Positions 47,219 to 58,269 of a stretch of 64,000 nucleotides of DNA are shown one piece after another; positions within the stretch are counted from its first letter, which is position 1; each line of letters starts with the position of its first letter. Origin of the DNA: Diphasiastrum complanatum (Eukaryota; Streptophyta; Lycopodiopsida; Lycopodiales; Lycopodiaceae); NCBI GenBank assembly GCA_029204225.1, contig CM055109.1, positions 32,934,927 to 32,998,926 of the forward strand, given 5' to 3'. The position numbers and the translations under genes are program-made. Under the pieces are notes generated by a model. The model was not told the origin of the DNA and searched no databases. It saw only the letters and a program-made list of their open reading frames with translations.

Positions 47219-48451
47219 CTAAACATCATGCCAAGCCATGGATTCCAAGGCATTTTGTGCACTTGAAGATAAGTCAATTAAAATATTAAGTGCATAAATA
47301 ATGTTGCCAAAGACAACTTGCCTTGCTTGATCCATATGATTGAGCCTTGATGGCTCTATCTTGATACTCAAGATTCTTCTTGGAGTCCTCGGGTCTTGAG
47401 CTTGATCCTCCACTTGACTTGACTCCAAAACATCAATGAATTGAATAATGTGTTGATCCAAAGGTGCTTCTTCAAGTTTACAAATCTTCCACTCTTGAAA
47501 GATCACATTTCCACCATTGACAAATTCTTTGGTTGAAAACAAGTAGATTCTACAATCTCTACTTGAAGAGCAAAACACTACCATTATTCCTATCATTGAA
47601 ATAGGATAATCTTTGGTCCTTACATTGGAATGATCATGCACAAAGCATGTGGACACAAAGATTTCCAAAGCAAATGATGTTTCATCTTTTATGACTCTAT
47701 TCAAACTATTACAAAAATAGTTATCCAATGAAATTGCTTTATCAACAACAAATGTAGATTTCAAAGCATCCCATTTCATTGTCTTGTCATACAAAGTAAT
47801 AAACACCATGGATATTAAAGGTAAGAAACAAGTCACCTCATGTCTACTAATACTTTCCAAAAAGTATTCAAAGATAGTAGACTCTCCAATGCTCACCACC
47901 CTTGCAAGATGCACACTTGAATGGACAATTTGCATGCAATTTGATGACTCGGCCATTGTCATTGAGGACTCCCTTGGAACTCTCATGCTTTGAAGCTGAT
48001 CCTCAAGATCTTCCTCCTTTTGATGCTCCTCCTCAATGCAAGCAAGATCACACTTTGCCAAGATCTCCTCTTGAGTGATCTCCTCCTTCGCCAAGCTCAT
48101 TCTTTCAAAAGCAACACTAGCTTCCAACTTAAACAATCTTCCATGTTTAAATCCCTTTGCAATGCAAACATCATTCTCCAAGATGAAGCAAACACCATGC
48201 TTAAAGTGGACATCCAAACCACTCTCTAAGAGTAGACCAACACTAAGCATATTCTTGGTGATTGATGGTACATAAAGGACATTTTCTAGATCCATGCATT
48301 TTGAGGATTCTAGATACAAAGAGATGGTGCCAACACCATCTATCCTACACTCTTCATCATTTGCAGTAAAGACAAACTTTTTAGCATCATTGAATGAGTG
48401 TAAGGTTGAGAAAAAGTCCTTTTTCACAAGACATGTGGGAGCTAGCCCCAC
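47219..48451 (-). CDS. Copia pol remnant with an unrecognised central segment
   Basis: 410 residues. Positions 1-130 are the protease end and pre-integrase segment (KFVFTANDEECRIDGVGT, LENVLYVPSITKNMLSVG). Around 200-300 is a segment with no match I know (SRHEVTCFLPLISMVFITLY and WDALKSTFVVDKAISLDNYF) where the integrase catalytic core should be. At about 300-345 the integrase tail reappears (STCFVHDHSNVRTKDYP, IYLFSTKEFVNGGNVIFQE). The end (RRILSIKIEPSRLNHMDQ) is linker. It has no DDE core. The frame differs from Gag's by a shift near 48420. Confidence 0.75.
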   Translation of the reverse strand: MGLAPTCLVKKDFFSTLHSFNDAKKFVFTANDEECRIDGVGTISLYLESSKCMDLENVLYVPSITKNMLSVGLLLESGLDVHFKHGVCFILENDVCIAKGFKHGRLFKLEASVAFERMSLAKEEITQEEILAKCDLACIEEEHQKEEDLEDQLQSMRVPRESSMTMAESSNCMQIVHSSVHLARVVSIGESTIFEYFLESISRHEVTCFLPLISMVFITLYDKTMKWDALKSTFVVDKAISLDNYFCNSLNRVIKDETSFALEIFVSTCFVHDHSNVRTKDYPISMIGIMVVFCSSSRDCRIYLFSTKEFVNGGNVIFQEWKICKLEEAPLDQHIIQFIDVLESSQVEDQAQDPRTPRRILSIKIEPSRLNHMDQARQVVFGNIIYALNILIDLSSSAQNALESMAWHDV

Positions 48452-49400
48452 TGTCGATCCACCAATTGTCTCTTGAATTGCTATTGCTTGTTGGTGAGGA
48501 TGTAGATGCCATCAAGAATACATCTACTTCATCCTCCTCCTCCTCCTTTGCAAGGTTTCCTTGTTTGTCCTCCTCCACTTGTGCTCTTAGCCTCTTGTAG
48601 CATTCAGATGCATAATGCCCCTTCTTTCCACAAAAGAAGCATTTTTGCTTTGACTTGTCCTTTGAGCTTGATGCATCATCCTCTTCTTTGGCCTCCTTTG
48701 GATGCTTCTTATTTCAATTGGTCTTCTTTTTTCCCTTGAATGAGAAATTGGCTTTCTCATCACCATCCTGCAAATACAAGGAACTCATCCTAGATTTTGC
48801 ATGGAGCATCCTACACTCTTCAGCCACTAATACACTGTGAAGTTTTTCTATAGTTGGCAAAGTGTCTTGGATGGCAAAACTTTGGACCAAATTTGCAAAG
48901 TCATCTCCTAGACCATTAAGGACAATTTGTACAAGCTCTCCATCATGAATCTTCTCTCCAATGGAAGCCAACTCCCTATTTAGAGACTTGATTCTGAGTA
49001 CATAATCCTGTGCACTCTCCTCACTTCTCCTCATGCTTTGCAAAATTTGATTTCTAAGCATAAGAACTCTAGAAGTGTTTCTAGACTCATAGATTGATTT
49101 TAAAGACTCCCAAGCCTCTTTAGCATTAGTACAAGCTGATACTTCTCTCAACAAATCATTGCTCACATTCATCTTCACACAATGAAGTGCAAGCCTAGAT
49201 CTCTTCTTGTATCTAGCTAACTCCTGTGCACCTAGAGGTTCATCTTCATCTTCAATCAAGAACTCATAAAGGTCTTGGAGAACCAATAGTGACTCAATTC
49301 TAACCTTCCAAATAGCATAATTTGTAGAATTCAACCTCTCACTAGCTTCTAGAAGGTATGCTCCAGCAGATCCCATCTTACTAGTGACTTCTACAAACAA
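48387..49400 (-). CDS. Copia Gag and start of protease, one in-frame stop
   Basis: It starts MFVEVTSKMGSAGAYLLEAS. The Gag core contains KYKKRSRLALHCVKMNVS-type residues (RYKKRSRLALHCVKMN) and RIKSLNRELASIGEKIHDGE. A TGA follows KGKKKTN near 48714. The same frame then continues to the zinc knuckle CFFCGKKGHYASEC, an acidic EEEEDEVDV stretch and the protease motif WWIDSGASSHMSCEKG. Apart from the stop it is one Gag-PR of about 335 residues. Confidence 0.82.
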
Positions 49401-49744
49401 GAAATAGATTTGATTGACTTGAAACTCACAAAGGTCTCACACTTGTAGTGTTTCACTCAAATTTGATTTCTAATCCAACAAATGGACTTATAATCACAGT
49501 TCTATCACTCCCTCACAAAGCTGGAATGAAGATAAGATGAAGTGAAAACTACTTTCAAACAAATCTTGCCAAGAAATGGATTTGATTGTCTCTAGAAACT
49601 CACTAAGGTCTCTCTCTTGTAGTTTTTCACTCAAATTAGATTTCTAATCCAACAAATGGACTTATAATCTCAGTTCTAGCACTCCCTCACAAAGTTGGAA
49701 TGAAGATAAGATGATGTGAAATCTACTTACAATCAAATCTTGCC
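49401..49744. repeat. Two tandem 172-bp units in the element leader
   Basis: The units start GAAATAGATTTGATTG (49401) and GAAATGGATTTGATTG (49573), and both contain TTTCTAATCCAACAAATGGA and CACTCCCTCACAAAG. They lie between the primer site and gag. Confidence 0.85.
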
Positions 49745-50168
49745 AAATTTGGCTATTTTTGGACAAAAAAATGACTTAATCTCTTTCTTCCTTCTTGGTG
49801 TACTTTCAAGACCTGTTTTTAACCTTAATAGGACTTGAACTCAGCCTAGATTAATTAGATTCCATGAAACAAATTCAAATCTAATCAATGGCAAATTATC
49901 TTGGTAGATTATCCTAGGATCTCCACCAAAAATTACACCAATAGCTCACAAATTGAATTTTTTTGGATCAAATGAATACCATGCATTAAATGCAGGTTCA
50001 GAGGTGCCCACACATGTGGACAGTACGGATTTGGACCCCTACCAAGTTTGGGATCAAATCTCCTCACCAAAATCAAGATTCTAGCTTGCCCTCTCAATAC
50101 TAGCTTTTAGCACCAAAACTTGCTAAAAATGGATTTGCATTAGATCAATGGCTTATGTTCTTGTACTT

Positions 50169-50181
50169 GGCTCTGATACCA
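50169..50181 (-). other. tRNA-Met primer-binding site
   Basis: The minus strand reads TGGTATCAGAGCC next to the LTR end at 50182. Confidence 0.92.
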
Positions 50182-50882
50182 TGTGAAAGTACTGTACTTT
50201 AGGACCATAAATGGATCTACAAAAGATCCACAAGAGTGATTGGATGCTTGCTTAACAATCTATCAAAAAACTAGACACAAAAAAGTTGATCTAGATTGGC
50301 AATTTGACAAACAACAAGCATTAACAATCAAAAGCATTGATAAACATTGAAATCCGAGCCCACACGTGTGTACTACAGGCTTTAGTACGGCCTTCAACCT
50401 GAGAAACAAGTAGAAATTGATTTGGTTTCATTTGGATCACAAAAACTCAATGTACATAGTGAACTAGCTTGAGATTGCCAATGAGCTCCAAAAATTTTCT
50501 ATCTTCTCACTATGGAGAGAGGGAATACATAGCAAATTCGACTTCCTTCTTGAAGTTAGGTGGATTTCCAGCATGTAATAAGGAAGTTAACTCACTCTCC
50601 TTGACCTAAAATGAAACCCTAGTCTATTTCCTAGAGTTATGCTTGGTAGGTAGCTAGTTGGTCAAATTTTCACCTTAAACTTAGGTGTATGTCCTATAAA
50701 GTAGGGATGACCACCAAATAGAAATGACCAACTCTCTTGATTTGACCTAACCTACATTAGGATGGGTTTCCCATGTGGCATCATGGACTCACATGTGTGG
50801 GACCCACTTGTGTACACAATTTACACTATTCTACATGGTTTTTGATCAAGCTAGATTTGCCAATTTTTGGCAATTCTTCACA
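50182..50882 (-). repeat. 5' LTR, copia family 3 (701 bp)
   Basis: TGTGAAAGTACTG to GCAATTCTTCACA. CACACGTGTG at 50361-50370. Nearly identical to 46309-47008. Confidence 0.93.
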
Positions 50883-51540
50883 ATGAAGACATTTCCATTT
50901 CCTTGACTTCATAACTAATGTAAGCTTACAAGGGAAACAGACTTTGCTATCTTTAAAGGCATCACTCTCAACTAGTATAGCTTTAATCCACCTTTGAGAC
51001 ACAAAAATCTTTACAAAGCAAAATAGTTTCTCATAAGTTGACATGAGAGCATAAATGAAACTATTTTCATTTTGTGATTGCTCCTCCTTATTCTTGATCG
51101 ATTTCTCTTGGATCATAACAATAATTTTGAACTTATCTAAAGTTCCAAGCAAAATACTTTCCAAGGACATGAAATAAATCCAAGTTGCTTTCATGAAAGT
51201 GACATCTATCTTTGCATCTTGAACCAAACAATGCACTTCCAAATAAGAAATTTCAAAAGGTTTGACATGTGTTGTGATGGACTCTTGAAGACAAATCTTG
51301 CAAGTCCTTGTGAGACTCCAAGCCTCATTCACCTTTCCACAAAGGAAACGCCTTTCTTTGGATTTTTCCTTCTTGTATTTGCGAATTTGAACCTTCATTC
51401 TTCACCTCGACCCCCTTGCTTTGGTTCTCCTTGGATGGATTGGTCTTCTTTTTTTAGCATCTTGAGGAAAAATATCCTCCCTTGTCACAAAGGTTGCACT
51501 TAAAAACCCTACTTGCCTTCAATAGGATGCCACCTATTGA
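50883..51540 (-). pseudogene. Family 2 element: zinc knuckle, integrase remnant, start of tail ORF
   Basis: A damaged knuckle (CNLCDKGGYFSSRC) lies at about 51457-51499. The frame 51398-50883 reads EAWSLTRTCKICLQES (integrase zinc region) and VTFMKATWIYFMSLESI (where VTFIDDxxRxxWVYFL is usual, so the first catalytic Asp pair is lost). Then comes the tail ORF start: SFIYALMSTYEKLFCFVKIF and SQRWIKAILVESDAFK. It is cut by the element at 46309-50882 and continues at 46308. The protease is missing. Confidence 0.7.
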
Positions 51541-53535
51541 TGCCATGTGAAACAAAACTTGTAATATGATTCTGCAAATGTAATTTGTGACTCTCAAGAG
51601 ACTATATTTGAACATATTCAATAGTCTAGAAGGATCTACAAAAAATCTAGCTCATAAACTAAGAATCAATCTTCACACTAATGACTAGTCACTTGGAAAC
51701 TTTGCTTTGATCACTAAGACAAAAGCACAAAATATTTGAATCAAATCACAAAAGAAATCAGATCCAAACAGTCCTATTGGACTCAACAAATTCCAATGAC
51801 TCTTTCTTTTGAGAGTTGAAATGGATCTGAAAAGATTTGACACGTAGATTTTCCTTTTCACTTGACTAGTTCTCTCAACACTTGAGATTCTTGAACAAAA
51901 GATGAGTTTTGCTGCAAACACATGAAAATCAAACTTAATCACTTCTTTAGGACTCACTCTTGACCCAAATAATCTCACTCTTGAGATTTAGAATGAGTTT
52001 GATTTGATTCGACAACAAACTATACCACCAATTTTCACAAAACATAGGATCTACACTAGATCACTCAAACTTGACATGTGCATTTGATTCAAACACATAA
52101 AATTAAGATCCAATCACCCCTTTTGGAATCCCCAAAGAATCTCACTCTTGATATTTGGAATGGATTTGTAATAGTTTGATAACAACCTATGTCAAGAATT
52201 TTTCACAAAGCTTAAAAAGTTAGACATCTAGAGATTCACAAAGATCCCAATCATGCATGAATACTCAAATATAAACTCCTCCTCATTCTAGACATCCAAT
52301 GGGATCACAAATTGACCCTCACACTCTCACAAAGAAAGTTGAATAGAACTAATTTGAGTTTCATACATAGTATGTCAATTTTTGCTCAATAAATCAAATT
52401 TATTCACCCCTATTGGATTCCACCAATGACTCTACCTCTTAAGAGTTAGAATGAAATTCAAAATAAAAAATTGTGATTCTTCTCACTGAGATATTGTGCT
52501 TCAAAGAGCTAATGCCACTTAGAAATATTTGATCACTTAGGAGAAGACAAATTCTCCACCAATAACAACAAAAAATGAGCTTCTAGATCTTGCCCTCTAC
52601 AAAGGAAGGAACTCTTAGAAAATTGGATCTCTCTCTACACATTTTCCACACACACCTCAATGACTTTTTTCAAGCCTAACAATCACTCAAACAAATTGAG
52701 TAGGATTGAACAATGTGACTTGGATCTCAATCTTTTTTCTAGAACTCTCAATTGAAACCAATCTATGTCATTCTACAAAAGATTTGCATAGATGCTATAT
52801 ATGCACTAGAAACTCTTAAAGGTTTCACTTGGAGGACAGATCCAAAGATGTTTTCTAGCAAATTGATGCTTCTAAACTTGACCCTATCACTCTTGAACAA
52901 ATCTAGAGTGATGGTACAATGGATTTCAACCTCTCACCTTGCATATTACTCCTTAATCTATGATTTTTGGCAATTTTCTCTCTCAACAAACATGTACTCA
53001 AAAAATCAGAGAAACACATTTAATGCACCTGAATCAAGCTACAAATTAATTATTTGGATGATCTAATCCAATAACAAATCATAGGAAAAGCTTGAATTTG
53101 CACTAAAAATCTCTAAATTTGGGTGTATGAGTCAAATTATGCATCGATTTGAATTTTCTCAACCAAAAAAGGTTCTGTATGGCCCCACATTCGTGGAAGG
53201 TACACCTACAATCTACAACAAGTTTTGGCACAAAAAAAAATCGAATCTAGCTATCAATTCAAACTCTCTACCTCAAAATTAGCTAGTTTCCACAAACTTG
53301 CTAATTCGGGAGATTTAGCATCAAATTGAAGCATAAGGCTCCAAAACTGGTACTATACGTTCTAGCACGTGTGAAAAGTACCCCTGCAACCCACAACAAG
53401 TTTTTGTCCATAAATTTTGAGTATACCTATCCTATCCAACTCGCCACATCAAAATTAGCTAGTTTCCAAAAACTTGCTAATTTGGGCTTAGTTTTGGATC
53501 AACCCCATCAAATCTTCATAAATCCTCTTGTACTT
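51541..53535 (-). other. Long non-coding leader of the family 2 element
   Basis: Between the primer site and the zinc knuckle there is no gag frame. Instead diverged repeats occur around CAATGACTCT or AATCTCACTC followed by TTGAGAGTT or TTGAGATTT and AATG, at about 51795, 51968, 52133 and 52427. Two segments containing AATTAGCTAGTTTCC and AACTTGCTAATT recur near 53275 and 53450. Gag is lost. Confidence 0.6.
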
Positions 53536-53548
53536 GGCTCTGATACCA
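53536..53548 (-). other. tRNA-Met primer-binding site
   Basis: The minus strand reads TGGTATCAGAGCC beside the LTR boundary. Confidence 0.9.
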
Positions 53549-54378
53549 TGTGGAAATCTGCAAAATTGGACCAAGAATGGATCCTAAAATGATCCACAAG
53601 AGTGATTGGATGTTAGATACAATTGATCTATCAATCTACACAAGATTTAGATCAATCTAGATCAAATTTAGATGAGAAAATCTAGCAAGAACAATCACAA
53701 ATGAAAGGGAATTGTACATGGTTTCACACGTGTGAAAACCTGTCAAAGTACGGAATCCAGCCTGAAATCAAAGTACAATATGATAGGAGCTCAAAACTAT
53801 AAAAAAAAATCAAGACAAATGATGAAATTGACAAGAATTCCTCCAAAACCAAGATTGGTGTTGCTTAATGATTATGGCCAAATGTGGCTCTATAAATACA
53901 AAAAGTGCGAGCTCGTGGTACTGATCATCCCTATGATCTCACATGTGTGAGGGTGCTTTGTCATGTAATGATTCATCATGCAAAATTGACACTTGGACAA
54001 TACCTTGTATTTTGAGCACTTTTGGTCCATTTTTCTTCTATGTAGAGAACTAGGAAAAACTCTTCTAGAAGTGCAAATTTGACTTCCTCAGCTTATTCCA
54101 CATGTGTGAGCAGACCTCTACACGTGGGATTTGACACTTAATCTCATGATGTGGCTTCATGCAATCTCTAGATTGATGCCATGTGGCATATGACTAAAAA
54201 ACATGATTTTGGCCTTTTTAGCCAATAGAACTTGATTTAAACTATATGTACAAGCTATATGATTGTACTACATGAAAAGTACATTTATTTCACACATGGG
54301 AACAGGCTCCACACATGTGTACTCATCCTATATACATAGATTTGGCCTTGACCAAGCATAATTTTTGCAGTTTTCACA
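53549..54378 (-). repeat. 5' LTR, copia family 2 (830 bp)
   Basis: TGTGGAAATCTGC to TTGCAGTTTTCACA. Palindromes: CACACGTGTG (53725-53734) and CACATGTGTG-type words near 53940, 54098 and 54315. The same sequence is the solo LTR at 7602-8437 and the truncated LTR at 44451-44972. Confidence 0.88.
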
Positions 54379-54840
54379 TATCATAGATAAAATCTGATTC
54401 CAATATTGAAGAAACAATTAGGTACAATTTTTTTTGGAGAATATGTCAAATGTTTTGAAGAAATGATCTCTTGTAGAAGCCTCTTCATCATCGTAAGGAT
54501 GAAGAAACAATTATGTTGGAAACTAAGCCCACAGTTGTCTCCTTGGTGAATGACTAATTTTTATTTCAAGATTCTTCCTGCACGTTTATTGATCGTTGAT
54601 CTAGGGTCAGGTGAAACCAACATTGGTTCTACGTCTGCTCATCTGATACATGCAGGAATCATAACTTAGATAGCCAAATTATTTGAAGAACGTCTACAAC
54701 AGGCTTTTGGCTGATCTCCAGCAAAGGATAACCAATCCTATCATATTTCAAGTTTAGATGGTAAGTTCAATAATTTGAAGATCATTGAAGACTTGGGCAT
54801 CTTCAAGAACTTCCACGAATTAGCATTTAGAACAACTTTG
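54379..54840. other. Intergenic, no gene seen
   Basis: Nothing recognised between the LTR end and the minisatellites. Confidence 0.5.
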
Positions 54841-54930
54841 CAGAAATATACTAAGTGTCGCAACAGTCTGCAGAAATACACTAAGTGTCGCAACAGTCTA
54901 CAGAAATAAACTATGTTTTTAACAGTGTTG
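54841..54930. repeat. 30-bp minisatellite, three units
   Basis: Units at 54841, 54871 and 54901 start CAGAAATA and contain CTAAGTGTCGCAACAGTCT. The third is degenerate. Confidence 0.9.
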
Positions 54931-55130
54931 GCTTTTCCCGAAATGCGACAGTGTCGGCTTTTTTCGAAATGCAACAGTGTCAGCTTTTTCCGAAATGCGA
55001 CACTTCAGCATAGTTCAACAGTTCAACTATTTTTCAATAGTGTCGACTTTTTTTGCATTTCTCTGAAATGCAACAGTGTCGGCTTTTTCGCACTTTTCCA
55101 AAAAATGTGACACTTGTCTTCAACTTCTTC
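54931..55130. repeat. 26-bp minisatellite, degenerate array
   Basis: Units like GCTTTTTCCGAAATGCGACA followed by GTGTCG at 54931, 54957 and 54983, then looser copies near 55045, 55065 and 55090. The core GACAGTGTCG is nearly self-complementary. Confidence 0.85.
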
Positions 55131-57035
55131 CTTTCAACTATTTTGAAGAAGTTAAATTGTTTTAAAGACATTGTCGTCTTTTTAAGGGCACCATCGCATT
55201 TTTACAGGCATTGTCGACTTTTTTGCAAAATCCCGAAGAGAGAAAAATCCCGACAATCGTCTATTTTCAACGAGGAACGCTCCAGGCACTTCCTAGAATT
55301 TGCGAAGTGAGAGAAAGCCACTTCACGTGAAATGCAAAGTGAGAGAATTTGCGAAGTCCTCATCCGCGTCAACATTCCCTGATTCGTTGACCGCATATAC
55401 CATGTATAGTTGTCACAAAAGCCAAATACTTCCAAGTACAACGGCTTACCTAATTAGGTGACAAACATTTACTATAATTAATACATGGATGAAATCTATA
55501 AATGGATCATCCAAGCACACTCTACGTGATGCTCCGTCCATGAGACGAATGACTTTGAGCCTCCCAGTTACGCTGCCATTCTGGTTGTAACTGCTATTTT
55601 GTTGTGCTTTAGTGTAATATAATAGCAGCACGCCTTTCTATCTGTGTATAACGTAGATGAATGCTTGTTGTGATTTGAATGCACTTCATTGCCATTTGAT
55701 CACACTTGTTTACTCACTCTGATCAACATGAACATCTACGACTCTTCAGTTTTTGATCAGACGATGGCTGTCTTTGACGTCTGAGGAACTTGCGATGTCA
55801 TACTGCTCTTTCAATCTATTTCAGAACTAAACTTTTAACTAAATCCATTTTTCAATAATACCACACAGAAACCATTTCTAATCTCTTCGGTGGACTGTAC
55901 TCATTTTTGTTTTTGTGAGTATGAACTAATTTATAAGATCCTGTTGGGCACCATAACACTTAAGCTGTGATTATACTTAGCATAAACATTCTATTAGACT
56001 ATTTTTGCATCTAGCAGCCCATTGTAACGAGAGAGCTATTTCGCAAATATTCATGCTCTCTTCTCCGTTCGCGTGCTCTATACTCCCTTGCCTCATCAAA
56101 TTAATGGACAATGATGGCATATATAACAAAGAAAAAATAAGAGTGGTAACCTAGAGTCACATGCAAGGTTAGGCTGAGGTAGAAATCGAGCATTATTTTA
56201 AATGATTCAAATGATTCATGGAAAAGAATTGAAAAAAAAATTTCTTCTTCTAGTGTAGCCGAAGTAGAAAGACAAAGAGAGATGATTGGAGATTGAACTT
56301 TTTAGATAGATGAAAAAATGGAAAATGTACAAACAATACATTCCGTGTGGTAGACAAAGAGGAAATAAATGACGGAAGGATGTGAAGGGTTTAGAATTGT
56401 AACATTCTCAATTGGAACATAAGAGTATAAATCAAACTTGTGACTACAGGAGTATAAAGTCAATAATAGAAAATTTGGCTACATAGACTATTAGAGAGAC
56501 ATTGTTACAATTAAGTATGCCTTAATATTATCCATTGTATCATCTATTGTGCACAACCAATGAATTCACAATGTCCTCTCTAATAAGAAGGTATAGTAGT
56601 AGTCGTAGATTGAGTGATATTAATGATGTCACATATAAAAAGTACAAGGTGTTGTTGCACACGAGATAAAATGTACCATCAATCAATAGAAATCTTGGAT
56701 CGAAATAGAATGGCAGAATTAAACCAAGCTAGAAAGCATAGAAGACCTCATTAGCAACAAACAAGCTATAAAACATCTAAAAAAAATTAGAGTAAACCAT
56801 CATCAATTGCTGAAGCAAAATGAACTCAAAATTTAGGTATTTGCCACTATCATAAAACATAGAATCACAACAGAACTATCATTTCACCTTTCGAAATATT
56901 TTTACTTATATGAGCACACTAAATAATAACAAAATCATAGCTAAACAACATAAATATTCTCACCATATCTCCATACCCACCATGTATTTCCATATCTCCA
57001 TACCCACAATGTACATCCTGTGAAGAAATGTAAAA
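55131..57035. other. Intergenic, no gene seen
   Basis: AT-rich. It includes weak further GACATTGTCG-like words near 55170-55210. No coding homology recognised. Confidence 0.55.
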
Positions 57036-57039
57036 GCTA

Positions 57040-57660
57040 TCTATCTAGGATCTTGAGTTTTGGTGGTGCTAGGCTACATACACTTCCATGTACACTTTGT
57101 AAATATGTTAGTGGTCAAGTTTTGGGCAGATTATAATCTAGATTAGCTCAACTTAGTGTAGGTTGATTACACTTGGCATGATGGTAGACAGAGCAAGGAT
57201 TATGCACCTCATCATGTTATTTTTCCATATGGACCAATAGAGAGGTGTACCAAAAATGGTCCAATCATAGTAAGAGGCGATTTGAGAGTGTTCCAATCAT
57301 TGAGCTTTGTTTCCACCTATCTTGGATCTCGAGCCACTCTATGAAAGAGGGAGAGCTTGTATTGACATTTAATTTTTTGATGAGAAACTAGCTTCTCTCT
57401 CTACTCGAGAGCAAAGCCTTGTACTTCTTTCTCTACCCGAGAGCAACAAATTTTTTACTTAGTTTTTTTCATCAAGTGTTCTCATACTATGTGGATGATA
57501 GTTTTGGATCGTGGATGCATGCTTGTGTGCTCTTGCCTTGACATTGTCTAGCTAGATTGCTTGCATCAATCAAGAGATAGATTCATGTGCAATCACACAC
57601 ACCTCAAAAGATCAATCACATCATTTTGGAAGTCGACGCATGTGTGAAAATGTTCACATC
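57040..57660 (+). repeat. Diverged copia family 1 LTR relic
   Basis: It contains CTTCTCTCTCTACTCGAGAG and TTCTTTCTCTACCCGAGAGC, the doubled CTCTACCCGAGAG word of the family 1 LTR, then TTTTTTACTTAG and a GCATGTGTGAAAATGTTCACA end. No primer site follows. Confidence 0.55.
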
Positions 57661-58265
57661 TTATACTTTGGATGTTTCATAGCCTATTTGCCATAGCTAG
57701 GTTTTCTTTTGACCAAATTGTGTGAATTATTTCTTAGTGTGGTTTCATGTCAAGATTGGGGATAAAGATTATTTTCAGATTTCTCTCTTAGTAGTTGAGA
57801 ATTTTCCTCCCCCTTTCACATGGTCGGCACTTGGAAATTGGAGTTTCCATGGATAGGTAAGTGGACACTTTTGACATGTCATGCAAAAGTGCCAAAGTGT
57901 GCATGTATTACAACTATTTATAGTAGGTAGCAATCTCTTTTGACTTCTAGTGTTAAGAAACCTCTTTTCAGTTTTTCTTCAATATCACACATCTTTTAAA
58001 GGCTGTCAATTCTGAAAAATGATGTATTATGGATCCTTCAACTCTAAACTCTTTTCAGTAATCATTCACTAAGATTATCCAAGCCTAAGATTTTCACTAC
58101 AATCACACTATAATTGCTAGATTGGCAATTACTCCTTAATACACTATGATCACAAAGCAAAATGCATTCAACACAACTTAAAGCACATGTGGAATAGAAA
58201 ATCAACTAAATAGCATTCTATTGATCAAAAACACAAGCAAAATCAAGTTATAGATTTATGCTCCT
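57661..58265. other. Intergenic, no gene seen
   Basis: No recognisable features. Confidence 0.5.
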
Positions 58266-58269
58266 ACTC

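Larger units (their letters stand above)
46309..50882 (-). mobile_element. Complete non-autonomous copia element (family 3), TSD ATGAA
   Basis: 3' LTR 46309-47008, polypurine tract just above 47008, RT remnant about 47068-47200, pol remnant 47219-48451, gag-protease 48387-49400, leader with tandem repeats, primer site 50169-50181, 5' LTR 50182-50882. A 5-bp duplication ATGAA on both sides. The LTRs differ at about eight to ten places over 700 bp by eye, so it is young. No RT, RNase H or integrase core. Confidence 0.93.
44451..54378 (-). mobile_element. Old copia element (family 2), split by a younger element
   Basis: Minus-strand order from the right: LTR 53549-54378, tRNA-Met primer site 53536-53548, long non-coding leader, zinc-knuckle remnant near 51457-51499, integrase remnant, tail ORF (first copy, 51105-50883 and 46308-46054), second tail ORF copy 46053-45112, polypurine tract 44973-44985, truncated LTR 44451-44972. 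The element at 46309-50882 is inserted in the first tail ORF. No RT or RNase H found, so it was non-autonomous. Confidence 0.8.

Noticed and set aside
52752-53066. 104-codon plus-strand frame in the family 2 leader
   Set aside because: No similarity to anything; it lies antisense in a non-coding leader with diverged repeats.
54841-55130. CRISPR-like array
   Set aside because: Units are contiguous with no unique spacers, and the DNA is plant nuclear.
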